From NCBI RefSeq assembly GCF_026013475.1, contig NZ_JAPDPH010000043.1, positions 1 to 41,664 of the forward strand: 41,664 nucleotides of DNA, read 5' to 3'. The DNA comes from Micromonospora yasonensis. Lineage in GTDB: Bacteria > Actinomycetota > Actinomycetes > Mycobacteriales > Micromonosporaceae. The notes under the pieces are model-generated. The model searched no databases. It was not told the origin of the DNA and saw nothing but the letters and a program-made list of their open reading frames with translations. Numbering within the stretch: the first letter of the stretch is position 1; each line of letters begins with the position of its first letter. The position numbers and the translations under genes were made by a program. Below, in pieces: positions 22,073 to 30,506 of the stretch.

Positions 22073-22957
22073 TCAGGTGCCGACCCGGCGCAGCAGCCCC
22101 TCCTGCACGGCACTGGCGATGTGCCGGCCGTCGGTGGTGAACATCCGGCCGGTGGCCAGGCCCCGGGCGCCGGAGGCGGACGGGCTCCAGCAGTCGTAGA
22201 GGAACCACTCGTCGGCGCGGAACGAGCGGTGGAACCACAGCGCGTGGTCCAGGCTCGCGCCCACCACCCCGCCCGGGCCCCAGACCTCGCCGTGCACCGA
22301 CAGCACCGAGTCGAGCAGGGTGAGGTCGGAGGCGTAGGTCAGGGCGCAGGCGTGCAGCAGCGGATCGTCGGGCAGCTTGCCGTCGAGGCGCATCCAGACC
22401 CGCTGGTGCGGCTCGGCGGGGCGGTCGCCGGGGCGTACCCAGCCGGGCTCGCCGACGTAGCGGACATCGATCGGGCGCGGGATCTGCCCCCAGATGCCCA
22501 GCCGCTCGGGATATCGGGAGAGCCGGTCGGTCATCGTCGGCACCTCGTCGGGCCTGGGCACGTCCAGGGGGGCCGGCGCGTGGTGGTCGAGCCCCTCCTC
22601 CTGCCGCTGGAACGAGGCCGACATGAAGAAGATCGGCTTGTCGTGCTGGAGCGCCACCGAGCGGCGCACCGAGAAGGAGCGGCCGTCGCGGACGTTCTCC
22701 ACCTGGTACTCGATCGGCTCGGTTGGGTCGCCGGGCCGGACGAAGTAGCCGTGCAGGGAGTGCACGAAGCGCTCCGGGTCGACGGTGCGCCCGGCGGCGA
22801 CCAGGGCCTGGCCGGCGACCTGGCCGCCGTACACCCGCTGCGGACCGACCGGGGGGCTGATCCCCCGGAAGGTCATCTCGCCGGTGTGGTCGAGGTCCAG
22901 CACCCCTAGGAGCTGGTCGACCGCGGCCTGGCCGGTCGCCGCCGGGCGGCCGGTCAC
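22073..22957 (-). CDS. tesB: Acyl-CoA thioesterase II (TesB family)
   Basis: Hydrolyses acyl-CoA to free acid and CoA. The 294-residue product has the double hot-dog fold: N-terminal half FRGISPPVGPQRVYGGQVAG with LHGYFVRPGDPTEPIEYQVE, and C-terminal half ASLDHALWFHRSFRADEWFL. The conserved Asp (SLDHALWFH), the Thr/Ser region of TYASDLTLLDS and the Gln in SAVQEGLLR match the TesB catalytic set. Its GTG at 22957 overlaps the pyk stop as GTGA, so it is translationally coupled to pyruvate kinase. Coupling a thioesterase to a glycolytic exit enzyme is common in actinomycetes. Confidence 0.93.
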   Translation of the reverse strand: MTGRPAATGQAAVDQLLGVLDLDHTGEMTFRGISPPVGPQRVYGGQVAGQALVAAGRTVDPERFVHSLHGYFVRPGDPTEPIEYQVENVRDGRSFSVRRSVALQHDKPIFFMSASFQRQEEGLDHHAPAPLDVPRPDEVPTMTDRLSRYPERLGIWGQIPRPIDVRYVGEPGWVRPGDRPAEPHQRVWMRLDGKLPDDPLLHACALTYASDLTLLDSVLSVHGEVWGPGGVVGASLDHALWFHRSFRADEWFLYDCWSPSASGARGLATGRMFTTDGRHIASAVQEGLLRRVGT

Positions 22958-24402
22958 TGCAGGGCCCGCGCGGAGGCGGCGTCGACCAGTGAGCCGAGTT
23001 GGTGCACGCGCAGGGTGTTGGTGGAGCCGGGCGTGCCGGGCGGGCTGCCCGCCACGATCACCACGTGGTCGCCGGGGTTGGCCCGGTTGAGGCCGAGCAG
23101 CGCCTGGTCGACCTGGCGGAACATGTCGTCGGTGTGCTCGACGAACGGCATCAGGAACGTCTCGACGCCCCAGGAGAGGGCGAGCTGGTTGCGCACCTCG
23201 GGGACGGGGGTGAAGGCCAGCAGCGGCAGGTCGCAGTGCAGCCGGGCGAGCCGCTTGACGGTGTCGCCGGTCTGCGAGAAGGCGACCATGGCCTTCGCGC
23301 CGATGGCCCGGGCGATCGAGGAGGCCGCGACGGTGAGGGCGCCGCCGTGCGTACGCGGGTCGTGCTGGAGCCGGGGGACGCCGATCGAGCCGGACTCGGT
23401 GGTCTGGATGATCTTGGCCATGGTGCTGACCGTGAGCACCGGATACTTGCCGACGCTGGTCTCGCCGGAGAGCATCACCGCGTCCGCGCCGTCGAGCACC
23501 GCGTTGGCCACGTCGGAGGCCTCGGCCCGGGTGGGTCGGGAATTCTCGATCATGGAGTCGAGCATCTGGGTGGCCACGATGACCGGCTTGGCGTTCTCCC
23601 GGCAGAGCTGCACGGCGCGCTTCTGCACCAGCGGCACCTGGTCCAGCGGGAGCTCCACGCCGAGGTCGCCGCGGGCGACCATGACGCCGTCGAAGGCGAG
23701 CACGACCGCGTCCAGGTGGTCGACCGCCTCCGGCTTCTCGACCTTGGCCAGCACCGGGCGGCGCACGCCCTCCTCGTCCATGATCGCGTGGACCAGCTTG
23801 ATGTCGTCCGGCGAGCGGACGAACGACAGCGCGACCAGGTCGACGCCCAGGCCGAGGGCGAAGCGCAGGTCCTCGCTGTCCTTCTCGGAGAGGGCCGGGA
23901 CGCTGACCGCGACGTTCGGCAGCGAGACGCCCTTGTTGTTGGAGACCGGGCCGCCCTCGGTGACCAGGCAGCGGATGTCGTTGCCGGTGACGTCGCTGAC
24001 CTCGACCGCCACCCGGCCGTCGTCGATCAGCAGCCGGTCGCCCGGCTTCACCTCCTGCGGCAGCTTCCGGTAGGTGCAGGAGACCCGGTCCTTGGTGCCG
24101 AGGATGTCGTCGCCGGTGATCACGACCGAGTCGCCGGTCCGCCACTCATGCGGGCCGTCGGCGAACTTGCCGAGCCGGATCTTCGGGCCCTGCAGGTCGG
24201 CGAGCACCGCGACCGGCCGGCCGGCGGCGTCCGCGGCCTCGCGGACCAGCCGGCACACGGCCTCGTGATCGGCGTGACTGCCGTGGCTGAAGTTGAGCCT
24301 CGCCACGTTCATGCCCGCTTCGACCAGGCCCCGAATGCGCTCGGGGGACGAGGTGGCGGGACCGAGGGTGCAGACGATCTTCGCGCGGCGTGTCACGCCC
24401 AT
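22954..24402 (-). CDS. pyk: Pyruvate kinase
   Basis: Converts phosphoenolpyruvate and ADP to pyruvate and ATP. The 482 residues show RRAKIVCTLGPATSS, NFSHG, DLQGPKIRLG, LAKVEKPEAV, VARGDLGVELP and the ATP/PEP signature ATQMLDSMIENSRPTRAEASD in overlapping pieces. The Lys in GPKIR stands where K+-dependent enzymes have Glu, which marks a K+-independent form by known family behaviour. Start: ATG at 24402 with GGAGGAG about 11 bases upstream; the open frame to 24636 is not family-like. The C-terminal allosteric domain is complete. First gene of the pyk-tesB unit. Confidence 0.96.
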   Translation of the reverse strand: MGVTRRAKIVCTLGPATSSPERIRGLVEAGMNVARLNFSHGSHADHEAVCRLVREAADAAGRPVAVLADLQGPKIRLGKFADGPHEWRTGDSVVITGDDILGTKDRVSCTYRKLPQEVKPGDRLLIDDGRVAVEVSDVTGNDIRCLVTEGGPVSNNKGVSLPNVAVSVPALSEKDSEDLRFALGLGVDLVALSFVRSPDDIKLVHAIMDEEGVRRPVLAKVEKPEAVDHLDAVVLAFDGVMVARGDLGVELPLDQVPLVQKRAVQLCRENAKPVIVATQMLDSMIENSRPTRAEASDVANAVLDGADAVMLSGETSVGKYPVLTVSTMAKIIQTTESGSIGVPRLQHDPRTHGGALTVAASSIARAIGAKAMVAFSQTGDTVKRLARLHCDLPLLAFTPVPEVRNQLALSWGVETFLMPFVEHTDDMFRQVDQALLGLNRANPGDHVVIVAGSPPGTPGSTNTLRVHQLGSLVDAASARALQ

Positions 24403-24702
24403 CAGGCTAGTCTCTCCTCCGGATCGACCTACCGGCCGACCCCTTTCGGACTGCGGAACATTGTCCGACGACGCGCGAAATCCGCGCAGCGGGCGGTGAG
24501 GACCGCACCGGAACGTCGTGAGCGGCGGGCATCGGCGACCGCGCGGCGGAAATCGTACTCCCCGCCCGCAGCCACCGACGCGGTGCTCCCGGACGCCGCA
24601 CGGCCGGCTGACCACTGCCCGAGTCGACGCGACCACGTTCGGTGACGGCCGATGCCGGACCGATCTGGCGCGCTCGGGGGGTGCCGCCGGGTGCGGTAGG
24701 GG
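24403..24702. other. 300-base gap upstream of pyk
   Basis: No gene is seen. It contains the pyk leader, a TACGAT (24548-24553, minus strand) that could be a -10 box, and a small GCGCG-AAATC-CGCGC repeat near 24475-24489. No terminator of note follows the YciI-like gene on this side. Confidence 0.35.
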
Positions 24703-25068
24703 TCAGCTCTGCGTCTTGGCGAGCGGGAACTCCAGCGAGCCGGCCGGGCAGAGGAAGGTCAGCACGTCCACCCGGTAGAGCCCGGCCTGCACCGCCGGGT
24801 CGGCCTCCATCACGCTGCGCACGTCGTCCACCGAGCCGGTGCGGGCCAGGCCGAAACCGATCGGCGGGTCCGGCTCGCGGGCCGGGCCGTCCACCGAGCC
24901 GTCGATCAGGATGATGCCCCGCCGGTGCAGCGCCTGCATGTGCTGCAGGTGCTCGGCCTGGAGCCGCTGCACCGTCTCCTCCGGCAGCGCCCGGCCGGAC
25001 GGCCCCGGGTAGAGCACGATGCACTCGTACGTGTCGAGCGCGAAGTCGACCCGCGGGGTCGCGGCCAT
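24703..25068 (-). CDS. YciI-like (YCII-related) domain protein
   Basis: A 121-residue ferredoxin-like alpha/beta-barrel protein: CIVLYPGPSGRALPEETVQR, LQAEHLQHMQALHRRGIILI, DGPAREPDPPIGFGLAR, VEADPAVQAG-type segment VMEADPAVQAGLYRVDVLTF and the C-terminal FPLAK. The His in EHLQHMQ and the Asp-Pro pair after MEA fit the YCII family, members of which are dimers sometimes with dehalogenase-like activity; its own substrate is unknown. Start: ATG at 25068 with GGAGGT six bases upstream. Divergent from the PAS/SpoIIE phosphatase gene. Confidence 0.82.
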   Translation of the reverse strand: MAATPRVDFALDTYECIVLYPGPSGRALPEETVQRLQAEHLQHMQALHRRGIILIDGSVDGPAREPDPPIGFGLARTGSVDDVRSVMEADPAVQAGLYRVDVLTFLCPAGSLEFPLAKTQS

Positions 25069-25257
25069 GGCGCACCTCCAGACGTACGTCCCGCCTCCGG
25101 CTCAGCGTCGCACGGCACGCCCCGCCGTCACGGTCGCTCGGCGCAACTGCCGGTCCGGTGGCCCGATTGCCGACCGGCTGCGTCGTTCGTCCCCGCGACG
25201 CACCCGACCAGCAAGATCGAAAACGGTGGCACCGGGGGGTGGCGCTGGTACGTTTCG

Positions 25258-25263
25258 GGGTAT
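25258..25263 (+). promoter_or_regulatory. Possible SigB/SigF-type -10 element
   Basis: GGGTAT lies 33 bases before the phosphatase GTG. It equals the -10 element of the actinobacterial stress sigma group (SigF/SigB), but no matching GTTT sits 14-16 bases upstream, so this is only a candidate. Confidence 0.3.
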
Positions 25264-25296
25264 CGCCGACGCGCCCATGTCGAGCGGAGGTCCCGG

Positions 25297-28275
25297 GTGA
25301 ACGACAGCACGTCGGACGGCCTCCGGTGGCCGGACGTCTTCGCCACGGGCGGGGAGATGGGTGCCGCGATCGCCGCCCACGACTGGTCCGCCACCGCGCT
25401 CGGTCCGATCGACTCCTGGCCGCAGAGCCTGCGCACCGCGGTGAGCATCTGTCTGCACTCGCGCCTGCCGACCGCCCTCTGGTGGGGCGAGGAGCTGGTG
25501 ATGCTCTACAACGACGCGTACCGGTCGGTCCTCGGAGCGGCCGGGCACGGCGCGCTGGGGCGGCCCGGCAAGCAGGTGTGGCCGGAAGCCTGGGACGTCG
25601 TCGGGCCGATGCTCACCGACGTGCTGGCCGGCCGGGGCGCCGCCGGCAACCAGGACCAACGGCTGCTGCTCGACCGCCCCGGCCTCGTCGAGGAGTGCTG
25701 GTTCAGCTTCTCCTGCAGCCCGATCATCGACGAGGCCGGCACGCCCGGCGGCGTGTTCGCCGTGGTCAGCGAGACCACGCACCGGGTGGTGAGCGACCGC
25801 CGGCTGCGGTTGCTCAGCACGCTCGGCGCCGCGCTGGTCGAGGTGACCGAGCCGGAGGAGGTGCTGTCCCGTACGGTCAAGGCGCTGGCCGGCAGCACGT
25901 CGGTGCTGCCGTTCGTCCGGCTCTACCTGGCCGATTCGGACGGCCTGCGGCCGGTCGCCGGCGACGACGCCGAACCCCCACCGGGCGCGGCGGCGTCCTG
26001 GCCGCTGGCCGAGGTGCTGGCGGACGGGCGGCTGCGGGTGCTCCCCGTCGACCCGCCCGACGGCCCGGACCGGCCCGGCGCCCACCAGGTCGCCGTGGTG
26101 CCGGTGCCGGAGCCCGGCGGCCCCGCCCCGACGGCGGTGCTGGTCGCCGGGTTCGACCCGCGCCGTCCGGTGGACGCCGACTCCCTCGCGTTCGTGGAGC
26201 TGCTGGCCGGCCACGTCGGCACCGCGCTCGCCGGAGCGCGCGCGCACCAGGCGGAGCACCGACGGGCGGCGGCGCTGGCCGAGCTGCGGCTGTTCCAGGC
26301 GCTGGTGGAACGCTCGGGCGATTTCATCGCGGTGGCCACCCCCGACGGCCGGACCGTCTACGTGAACCCGGCCGGCCGGGCGCTGGTCGGGCTCGGCGAC
26401 ACCGACCGGGTGGATGGGCTGGGGCTGGTCGACTTCGCCGCCCCGGACGTCCGGGACCTGTGGCGCACCGAGCTGATCCCGACCGCGCTGCGGCAGGGCC
26501 ACCACCGAGCGGAGAGCCGGCTGGTCCGGCTGGACACCGGCGAGCAGCTCGACGTGGACCACCAGACCTTCACGGTGACCACCGGCGACGAGCGGGACAC
26601 CGCCGCCTTCGTGGCCACGGTGGCGCGGGACGTCACCGACCGGCAGCGGGCGCTGCGGCAGGCCGAGGCGCTGGCCCGGTTGGCCGGGGCGCTCAGCTCG
26701 GCCCGGGGTCGAGCCGCCATCGTGGACGTGGTGACCACCGTCGCCCCGGCGGTGGTGGACGCCGCCGTGCTGCGGGTGGCGATCGCCCGACCGGGCGCCA
26801 CCCTGCTCGACGTGGCCGGCGGGGGCACCCCGACCGGGCAGCTCCCGGTCGACGCCGACGAGCCGCTGGCCCGGGCCGTACGCGAGAACGCGGTGCTCCC
26901 GCTGCCCGCCGACGGCGCGGGCACGACCGGCATCTGCCTGCCGCTGCGCTACGGCGACGGCGGCGCGCTGGGCGCGCTGGAGGCGCGCTGGTTCCGGCCG
27001 GTGGCCGACGACGAGGCGCTGCGCAACCTGCTGGACGCGGTGGCCGGGCTCTGCAGCCAGGCCCTGCAGCGCGCCGAGCTGACCGGCTCGGCGCAGGCGA
27101 TGGCGGAGTTCGCGGCCCGGCTGAGCGTGGCCCGGTCGACCGCGGAGGCGATCGAGGTGATCCTGGACGCGGCGCCGGTCGCGCTCGGGGCGGTGCTGCC
27201 AGGGCTGGCCATGCGGGACGAGGGACGGCTGGTCCGGCTCTGGTACCACGACGTGCCGGAGGCGCTCTCCACCACGTTCCACGACCTCACCATCGACGAC
27301 CCGCGGCCGATCGTGCGGGCGCTGCGCACCGGCGAACGGGTCATCCTGCGCGACCGCGCCGACTTCGCCGTCCGGTTCCCCGGCCTGCCCGACCCGGTCG
27401 GCGCGCACGGCGTGGTCACCACCGTCGCGTTGCCGCTGTTCGACGCGCAGCGCGGGCCGATCGCCGCGCTGGCCTTCGGGTGGTTCCGGGAGCGGCCGCT
27501 GCGGGAGAGCGACCTGGCGCTGCTGGACACCATCGCCGACCTGTGCGAGCAGACCCTGGAACGGGTACGCCTCGCCGCCGCCGAGCACAACCTGGTGACC
27601 CGGCTGGCCGGGCGGCTGCGCAGCTCCGCGCTGACCACCCCGGACGGGCTGGAGATCGCCACCCGCTACCAGCCGGCGATGACCGGCCTGCACCTCGGCG
27701 GCGACTGGTACGACCTGGTCCGGCAGGACGGCGACCGGCTCGCCGTGGTGGTCGGCGACGTGGTCGGCCACCAGGTGGAGGCGGCCGCCGACATGGCGCA
27801 GCTGCGCACCATGCTGAACACCCTGATCCGGTTGGGCGTCCCGCTGGAGGAGCTGTTCCTCCGGCTGACCGAGCTGCTCGGGGTCGGTTTCCTCGGCACC
27901 TGCCTGGTCGTGGTGGTGGACCCGGCCAGCCGGGCCGCGCACGTGGTGCGCGCCGGGCACCCGCACCCGGTGCTGCTGCGCGCCGGTCAGGAACCGCGGA
28001 CCGTGCAGACGAAGAACGCGCTACCGCTGGGCATGGTCGACGGGCCGATGACCGTGACCACCGTGCCGTTCGAACCCGGTGACCTGCTGGTGACGTACAC
28101 CGACGGGCTGGTGGAGCGACGCGGCCAGCCGTACGACGAGGGCGTGGCGGCGCTGCACCGGGCGCTGGCCGCGGTCCGGGACGAGCCGGCGGAGGCGATC
28201 GCGGACGCTCTGCTACGGGACCTGCCGCCCACCGACGACGACCGCGCGCTGGTGGTCCTGCGCCACACCGGCTGA
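25297..28275 (+). CDS. PAS/GAF sensor PP2C (SpoIIE/RsbU-type) serine phosphatase
   Basis: A 992-residue cytoplasmic signalling phosphatase. Order: N-terminal PAS-like domain about 10-150 (TALWWGEELVMLYNDAYRSVLG), GAF about 168-318, PAS about 325-448 (VERSGDFIAVATPDGRTVYV), GAF about 455-598, GAF about 604-755, and SpoIIE phosphatase about 780-990. The phosphatase metal motifs are present: GGDWYDL (801-807, D803), GDVVGH, ADMAQLR, AGHPHP, TDGLVERR and DDDRALVVL. Such proteins dephosphorylate anti-sigma-factor antagonists in partner-switching systems. No antagonist, anti-sigma kinase or sigma gene is adjacent. Start: GTG at 25297 with GGAGG six bases upstream. Confidence 0.92.
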   Translation: MNDSTSDGLRWPDVFATGGEMGAAIAAHDWSATALGPIDSWPQSLRTAVSICLHSRLPTALWWGEELVMLYNDAYRSVLGAAGHGALGRPGKQVWPEAWDVVGPMLTDVLAGRGAAGNQDQRLLLDRPGLVEECWFSFSCSPIIDEAGTPGGVFAVVSETTHRVVSDRRLRLLSTLGAALVEVTEPEEVLSRTVKALAGSTSVLPFVRLYLADSDGLRPVAGDDAEPPPGAAASWPLAEVLADGRLRVLPVDPPDGPDRPGAHQVAVVPVPEPGGPAPTAVLVAGFDPRRPVDADSLAFVELLAGHVGTALAGARAHQAEHRRAAALAELRLFQALVERSGDFIAVATPDGRTVYVNPAGRALVGLGDTDRVDGLGLVDFAAPDVRDLWRTELIPTALRQGHHRAESRLVRLDTGEQLDVDHQTFTVTTGDERDTAAFVATVARDVTDRQRALRQAEALARLAGALSSARGRAAIVDVVTTVAPAVVDAAVLRVAIARPGATLLDVAGGGTPTGQLPVDADEPLARAVRENAVLPLPADGAGTTGICLPLRYGDGGALGALEARWFRPVADDEALRNLLDAVAGLCSQALQRAELTGSAQAMAEFAARLSVARSTAEAIEVILDAAPVALGAVLPGLAMRDEGRLVRLWYHDVPEALSTTFHDLTIDDPRPIVRALRTGERVILRDRADFAVRFPGLPDPVGAHGVVTTVALPLFDAQRGPIAALAFGWFRERPLRESDLALLDTIADLCEQTLERVRLAAAEHNLVTRLAGRLRSSALTTPDGLEIATRYQPAMTGLHLGGDWYDLVRQDGDRLAVVVGDVVGHQVEAAADMAQLRTMLNTLIRLGVPLEELFLRLTELLGVGFLGTCLVVVVDPASRAAHVVRAGHPHPVLLRAGQEPRTVQTKNALPLGMVDGPMTVTTVPFEPGDLLVTYTDGLVERRGQPYDEGVAALHRALAAVRDEPAEAIADALLRDLPPTDDDRALVVLRHTG

Positions 28276-28388
28276 GGTCTCCCCCCTCCCCCAACCCCGC
28301 CGCGCAACTTCAGGGAAGTTGCTGCCTCGGCGCGCCGGGAGGCGACAACGTCCGGGAAGTTGCGCGGATCTCGACGGGGGTGGGGGTG
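28276..28388. terminator. Nested palindrome, bidirectional terminator
   Basis: Outer perfect 12-base arms CCGCGCAACTTC (28300-28311) and its complement (28356-28367) enclose a second imperfect stem, GAAGTTGCTGCCTC against GAGGCGACAACGTC. Flanking runs CCCCCTCCCCC (about 28280-28291) and GGGGGTGGGGG (28375-28385) can extend the stem to include the whole gap between two convergent genes. The repeated GCAACTTC/GAAGTTGC words resemble REP-type elements. Confidence 0.65.
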
Positions 28389-29186
28389 TCAGAGGGCGAA
28401 GCAGTCGGGCCGGATCGGGGCGTCGGTGAGTGCCTGCCGGATGATGCTGTACGTCGTCCCGTCGAGCACCAGCCCGACGTGGCCGACGACCCGCAGCGGG
28501 CACCACCCCTGGACCAGGACGTTGCTGGCGCCGTCGGCCAGGACCGCGTTGTCGACCGGGCGGACCAGCTCATCCTGCCAGGTACGGACGGTGGTCCAGC
28601 GGACGGTGCCAGGAGTGTCGTCGCCGCTGTTGAGGTCGGCGAGGAAGCTCGACCCGATGGACATCTGCTGGCAGGCGACGACGCCCACGCAGCTGCCCAG
28701 GCCGACGAAGTTGATGATGTTGGCGACGTAGGTGCCGTACTGCGGGGTGCCGAGGCTGATGTAGTGGTCGACCTTGTCGGCGCCGCCGAGGTACTTCACG
28801 TACCAGCGGCTGACCAGGCCACCCTCGGAGTGGGTGACCAGGTCGACCTTGGCGGCCCCGGTCGCGGCGCGGACCCGGTCCACGTAGGACGACAGGGCGC
28901 GGGCCGACTCCCGGATGTCGCCGACGCCGAGATCCGGCAGTTCGTAGATGAAAACCCGGTAGCCGTCGAGGCTCAGCCGGGCGTCGAGCGGCTCGTACGC
29001 GATGGAGATTCCGATCAGGCCACCGACGACGATGACCGGGTTGGCGCCGGCGGCGGCGAGGGTCGACCCGTCGGCCGTGGCGGTGACGGCGGTGGCGGTG
29101 CGCGGCGCGGCGGCCTGGGCGGCGGTGGCCGGGACGAGCAGGGCGGTGACGGTGGTGGCGGCGGCCAGGATCGTTCGGAGCAGCAT
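28389..29186 (-). CDS. Secreted alpha/beta-hydrolase lipase (lipase class 2 / EstA type)
   Basis: A 265-residue exported esterase or lipase. The signal peptide MLLRTILAAATTVTALLVPA ends at about AQA-AA (residue 26). The hydrolase core shows the oxyanion segment NPVIVVGGLIG, the nucleophile elbow VTHSEGGLVSRW with S120 and a T-H-S-E-G-G elbow like B. subtilis LipA (AHSMGG), the Asp region DDTPGTVRW and the His of RVVGHVGLV. Two cysteine pairs (SCVGVVAC; WCPL/DCFAL) may form disulfides. Start: ATG at 29186 with GGAGGT seven bases upstream. It is a single gene behind a bidirectional terminator. Confidence 0.88.
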   Translation of the reverse strand: MLLRTILAAATTVTALLVPATAAQAAAPRTATAVTATADGSTLAAAGANPVIVVGGLIGISIAYEPLDARLSLDGYRVFIYELPDLGVGDIRESARALSSYVDRVRAATGAAKVDLVTHSEGGLVSRWYVKYLGGADKVDHYISLGTPQYGTYVANIINFVGLGSCVGVVACQQMSIGSSFLADLNSGDDTPGTVRWTTVRTWQDELVRPVDNAVLADGASNVLVQGWCPLRVVGHVGLVLDGTTYSIIRQALTDAPIRPDCFAL

Positions 29187-29352
29187 GGCTGCACCTCCGG
29201 TGGGAGGCACCCGGAGAACCGGGAGGGGGACGGGTGGTGGGATCCGATCGATCGTGGCAACGATGATGCGTGTCCGATTTCACGCGCGTCAATGGAAAGT
29301 TACGCGCCAGTAACCCGTTCTCGCGCCGGAGGCACAAACTCGCGAATCAGAC

Positions 29353-29616
29353 TCAGCTCCCCAGCGCCTGGACCTTGGCGATCGTCTCCTGCACGTGCTG
29401 CCGGGCGGGATCACCGCCCTGGGCCGCCTGGGCCAGCCCCTGCCGGTAGGCGTCGATCATGCCGAGCAACGGTCCGGCCGCCACGCCCTCCAGCGCGCCG
29501 GCCACCAGCGCCCGCGCCTCGGCGGCGTCCTGGGCCGCGGCCGCCGTCTTGGCCCTCGCCTCGTCCAACTTCTGCGCGGCCGCCGCCAGCCTGGCGATGA
29601 TCTGCGCTGCGCTCAC
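29353..29616 (-). CDS. Small helical protein, third gene of the FtsK-like operon (possibly DUF6244)
   Basis: An 87-residue, Ala-rich, all-helical protein (AAQIIARLAAAAQKLDEARA, AAQDAAEARALVAGALEG, MIDAYRQGLAQAAQG). No W-x-G motif is present, so it is not a standard WXG100 substrate, though its size and helix-turn-helix-hairpin look are similar. The family name is from memory and unsure. Start: GTG at 29616 with GGGGAGGG about six bases upstream; the open frame to 29685 is not needed. It follows the membrane-protein gene by 86 bases and is likely co-transcribed with the ATPase. Confidence 0.7.
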   Translation of the reverse strand: MSAAQIIARLAAAAQKLDEARAKTAAAAQDAAEARALVAGALEGVAAGPLLGMIDAYRQGLAQAAQGGDPARQHVQETIAKVQALGS

Positions 29617-29702
29617 ACACCCTCCCCGGTCGCCCGGCTCATCGACGCCGGCCACGCAGGAGCCTACGAGACGAGGGCACGCCACGCGACCACCCGATCA
29701 CC

Positions 29703-30506
29703 TCAGCGCAGCAGGCGGAAGGCCAGCAGGTAGACGCAGAACAGGCCGGAGGAGAGCAGGGCACAGAGGACGAAGCCGAGCGGGACGTACCGCGACGGGG
29801 GGCTGTCGCCCCCGAGCACCGGCCTGCCCCAGCGGGCCAGCACGAGCTGGCCGGCCAGGAAGGACAGCAGCGGAACGCCCGCACAGGCGGCCGCGGCCAC
29901 CAGGTCCAGCCCGCTCACCGGCAGCGGCGAGCCGACCAGGGTGGCGAGCATCAGCAGCGAGCCGACCAGCGCACACGCCGCGTACACCGCGACCGCCCGG
30001 CCGAGCGGCGACCAGGTGGGCAGCAGCACGGGCCGGTGGGCGAGGGCCTCGGCCTGCTGGCCGTACCGGTCGGCCTCGTCGGCGAGCTGCCGGACCGCGG
30101 CCAGCTCCGCCATCGGGTCACCCTCCCGAGCCGCGGGCACCGTCGCTTCCGGGTACGCCCCGACCCCCGGCTGCCCCGGCGCGGCGGCTGCACCGCCGGC
30201 CAGCACCGCCCCGGTTCCGGACGCCCCGGCCGGCGCGGCACTCGACGGCGGCACCGGCGCGGCGCCGACCGCGGCGGCCGGTGACCCGACCGGCACCGGG
30301 GCGTCCTCCGGCGACGGGGAGACACCGATGGCCCGGCCGAGCTGGTCGAGCCGCTGCCCCTGGGCGGCGAGCCGCTGGCCGAGCTGGTCGACGGCGGCCT
30401 GCAGGTTCCGTCGGCGTTCCGCCTCGGCGGCGATCGCCTGCTCCCCGCCGCGCTGCCGCGCCGAGAGCTCCCGGGCCAGAGCCGCGTACTCCTCGAATTC
30501 GGTCAC
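29703..30506 (-). CDS. Coiled-coil membrane protein of the FtsK-like operon
   Basis: A 267-residue protein that I do not recognise by family. The N-terminal third is a coiled coil (ALARELSARQRGGEQAIAAE, LQAAVDQLGQRLAAQGQRLDQLG). A Pro/Ala/Gly-rich linker of about 65 residues follows, then a soluble segment and four hydrophobic helices (AVAVYAACALVGSLLMLATL, LDLVAAAACAGVPLLSFLAG, VPLGFVLCALLSSGLFCVYL). Its GTG at 30506 overlaps the ATPase stop as GTGA, so the two proteins are made together. It probably anchors the ATPase to the membrane or forms part of a channel. Confidence 0.78.
   Translation of the reverse strand: MTEFEEYAALARELSARQRGGEQAIAAEAERRRNLQAAVDQLGQRLAAQGQRLDQLGRAIGVSPSPEDAPVPVGSPAAAVGAAPVPPSSAAPAGASGTGAVLAGGAAAAPGQPGVGAYPEATVPAAREGDPMAELAAVRQLADEADRYGQQAEALAHRPVLLPTWSPLGRAVAVYAACALVGSLLMLATLVGSPLPVSGLDLVAAAACAGVPLLSFLAGQLVLARWGRPVLGGDSPPSRYVPLGFVLCALLSSGLFCVYLLAFRLLR

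Noticed and set aside
29353..29616. WXG100/ESAT-6 secretion substrate
   Set aside because: The size and helices fit, but no W-x-G turn or C-terminal secretion motif is present.
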